Below, piece after piece: positions 5,052 to 6,249 of a stretch of DNA of 6,249 nucleotides (position 1 is the first letter of the stretch; the number at the start of each line of letters is the position of its first letter). The stretch comes from an uncultured Klebsiella sp. Lineage in GTDB: Bacteria; Pseudomonadota; Gammaproteobacteria; Enterobacterales; Enterobacteriaceae. The stretch lies in assembly GCA_902490055.1 (NCBI GenBank), contig CABUCP010000205.1, positions 1 through 6,249 on the forward strand, given 5' to 3'. A model generated the notes under the pieces. It was not told where the DNA came from and searched no databases. It worked only from the letters and a program-made list of their open reading frames with translations. The position numbers were made by a program, and so were the translations under genes.

Positions 5052-6134
5052 TTATTTAAGCCCGGCTTGTTCGGAGGCGGTTAACGCCAGCGTCTGCACG
5101 CTGCCGCTTTCTGCCGAGGCGACAGCGGCTTCCAGCACCGCCATCACCGCCAGCGCCTGCAGCGGCGGCACCGGGTTGGCGATTTTGCCGAGTAGGGCAT
5201 CGCGAACCTGAATATAGTACTGACGCTGATCGCCTTTCGGCGTGGCGAGCGTTTTCGCCTGCAGGCTGGCGTCGAACAGCGTCATGCTGTCGTCATCCTG
5301 ACCCCAGCTTTCGCTACCGGGGATCACGCCGGACAGCAGTTGGCTCTCCTGTTGGTCCGCTTTCAATTTGACAACGCTACCGCTGTCGCCGTGGACCGTA
5401 AAGCGTGAGACGCCGCCGGCTACCAGCATGCTGCAGTGCAAAATCACTTTGTGCTGCGGATAGTTCAGCACCACGTGCGCCCAGTCGTTAATTTCCGCGC
5501 CCTGGCGCAGGGTGGCGATATTGCCTTGTACCGATTGCGGCAGACCGAACAGTTGCAGGGTCTGGTCGATCAGGTGGGGGCCAATATCAAACCACAGGCC
5601 GCTGCCCGGTACGTTCTGTTCACGCCAGCGTACGCGTACTTCCGGGCGGAAGCGGTCGATGTGCGACTCGAAATGTTTAACCTTGCCGATAAGTCCCTGT
5701 TCGATGGTCTGTTTGATAGCGAGATAATCGCTATCCCAACGGCGGTTATGGAATACGGAAAGCAGCAGCTGTTTTTCTTCGGCCAGGGCGATGAGCTCGC
5801 GCGCTTCCTGCATATCAAGGGTAAAGGGTTTATCCACCACCACGTGTTTACCGGCGTTGAGCGCCAGGCGCGCCAGCGGAGCATGGGTGGCGTTAGGAGA
5901 AGCGATGACCACCAGGTCAACGTCCGGATGTTGGATGGCTTCTTCCGGGGAGGCGATGACCGTAACATCGGCCAGATCCTGTTTGACTTTGGCTTCATCG
6001 CGGGAAGCAACGACGGCAAGTTTTAACCCCTCAACCGAGTTGATCAGCGGCGCGTGAAACGTTTTACCGACAAACCCGTAGCCGATCAGCGCAATGTTAA
6101 TGTTCTTACCTGCGGCGGCGATAACTTTATGCAT
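5052..6134 (-). CDS. Gfo/Idh/MocA-family NAD(P)-dependent oxidoreductase, YdgJ-like
   Basis: This 360-residue cytosolic enzyme is a Gfo/Idh/MocA dehydrogenase close to E. coli YdgJ. The N-terminal Rossmann fold shows GYGFVGKTFHAPL at 18-30 (dinucleotide-binding glycines), SPNATHAPLA at 79-88 and the catalytic-lysine motif VVDKPF at 99-104 (Lys102, the EKP-motif position). The C-terminal substrate domain shows SVFHNRRWDSDY at 126-137, FESHIDRFRP at 155-164 and GSGLWFDIGPHLIDQ at 177-191, with Asp183 and His187 in the family's D-x3-H active-site pair. Family members oxidise or reduce sugars, inositols or related compounds; the substrate is unknown here. I chose ATG 6132-6134 because GGAG lies six bases upstream; an open frame continues 20 codons further into the preceding gene's end. 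The N-terminus carries about 11 residues before the first strand (NINIALIG), slightly longer than YdgJ. It starts 13 bases after the upstream gene's stop, so it is probably second or later in a minus-strand operon. Confidence 0.5.
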   Translation of the reverse strand: MHKVIAAAGKNINIALIGYGFVGKTFHAPLINSVEGLKLAVVASRDEAKVKQDLADVTVIASPEEAIQHPDVDLVVIASPNATHAPLARLALNAGKHVVVDKPFTLDMQEARELIALAEEKQLLLSVFHNRRWDSDYLAIKQTIEQGLIGKVKHFESHIDRFRPEVRVRWREQNVPGSGLWFDIGPHLIDQTLQLFGLPQSVQGNIATLRQGAEINDWAHVVLNYPQHKVILHCSMLVAGGVSRFTVHGDSGSVVKLKADQQESQLLSGVIPGSESWGQDDDSMTLFDASLQAKTLATPKGDQRQYYIQVRDALLGKIANPVPPLQALAVMAVLEAAVASAESGSVQTLALTASEQAGLK

Positions 6135-6147
6135 GACTTTCTCCACG

Positions 6148-6249
6148 TTATTCAGCGTCAGCGATGCTGACCTGCATTGAACTCTCATCGCCAAGCTCGT
6201 GCCACGGCTTGTCGAGGAATAAGCGATCGATGTGTTGCAGTTCGGCGAC
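6148..6249 (-). CDS. C-terminal end of an unrecognised gene (partial)
   Basis: On the minus strand the frame is open from the window edge and ends with TAA at 6148-6150, giving 33 C-terminal residues that begin VAELQHIDRLFLDKPWHEL and end SIADAE. The stretch is too short to assign a family. Its stop is 13 bases before the start of the YdgJ-like oxidoreductase, with that gene's GGAG site in the gap, so the two are likely cotranscribed. The gene continues beyond the right edge. Confidence 0.5.
   Translation of the reverse strand, partial: VAELQHIDRLFLDKPWHELGDESSMQVSIADAE

Noticed and set aside
5436..6026. 196-residue open frame on the + strand
   Set aside because: It mirrors the YdgJ-like oxidoreductase, which has recognisable motifs throughout; no family features are seen in the shadow.

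Overview
The window looks like the chromosome of an enterobacterium, most likely Klebsiella or a close relative (Raoultella, Kluyvera). The basis is protein recognition: a TssJ-TssE-VasL end of a type VI secretion (T6SS) cluster, a YdgJ-type oxidoreductase and a YheO/DauR-type regulator, with GC-rich enterobacterial codon use. The genus is inferred, not proven.

Region 1 (1-2163, + strand) is the distal end of a T6SS operon: tssJ (outer-membrane lipoprotein), tssE (gp25-like baseplate wedge protein) and vasL (membrane-anchored ImpA_N/VasL protein). tssJ appears broken. Its N-terminal half reads in one frame to about position 312. A typical TssJ C-terminal end follows directly in another frame (314-355). 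This fits an out-of-frame internal deletion that removed the middle of the lipoprotein domain. A perfect 7-bp hairpin sits on the junction.

Region 2 (2164-3405) holds two minus-strand genes. The first is a 188-residue DJ-1/PfpI-family protein with the Cys-His nucleophile elbow, convergent to vasL. Upstream of it is an unrecognised 64-residue protein with a good ribosome binding site and a perfect TATAAT -10 box. That -10 box is overlapped by a 20-bp perfect dyad, and the 245-bp divergent region holds further palindromes, so it looks like an unassigned control region.

Region 3 (3406-5012, + strand) is a two-gene unit joined by a 4-base ATGA overlap. It consists of a PLP fold-type II serine/threonine dehydratase, probably a threo-3-hydroxyaspartate ammonia-lyase type with serine-racemase-like metal ligands, and a YheO-PAS/DauR-HTH regulator. 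The layout suggests an enzyme and its own ligand-responsive regulator.

Region 4 (5013-6249, minus strand) carries a Gfo/Idh/MocA-family NAD(P)-dependent oxidoreductase of the YdgJ type. It is preceded by the last 33 codons of another gene that ends 13 bases upstream, so the two are probably cotranscribed. A GNRA-capped hairpin lies between the convergent regulator and oxidoreductase genes.

I did not find rRNA, tRNA, CRISPR, insertion sequences or phage genes. Apart from the tssJ lesion, the small orphan gene and its control region, the content is ordinary enterobacterial chromosome.
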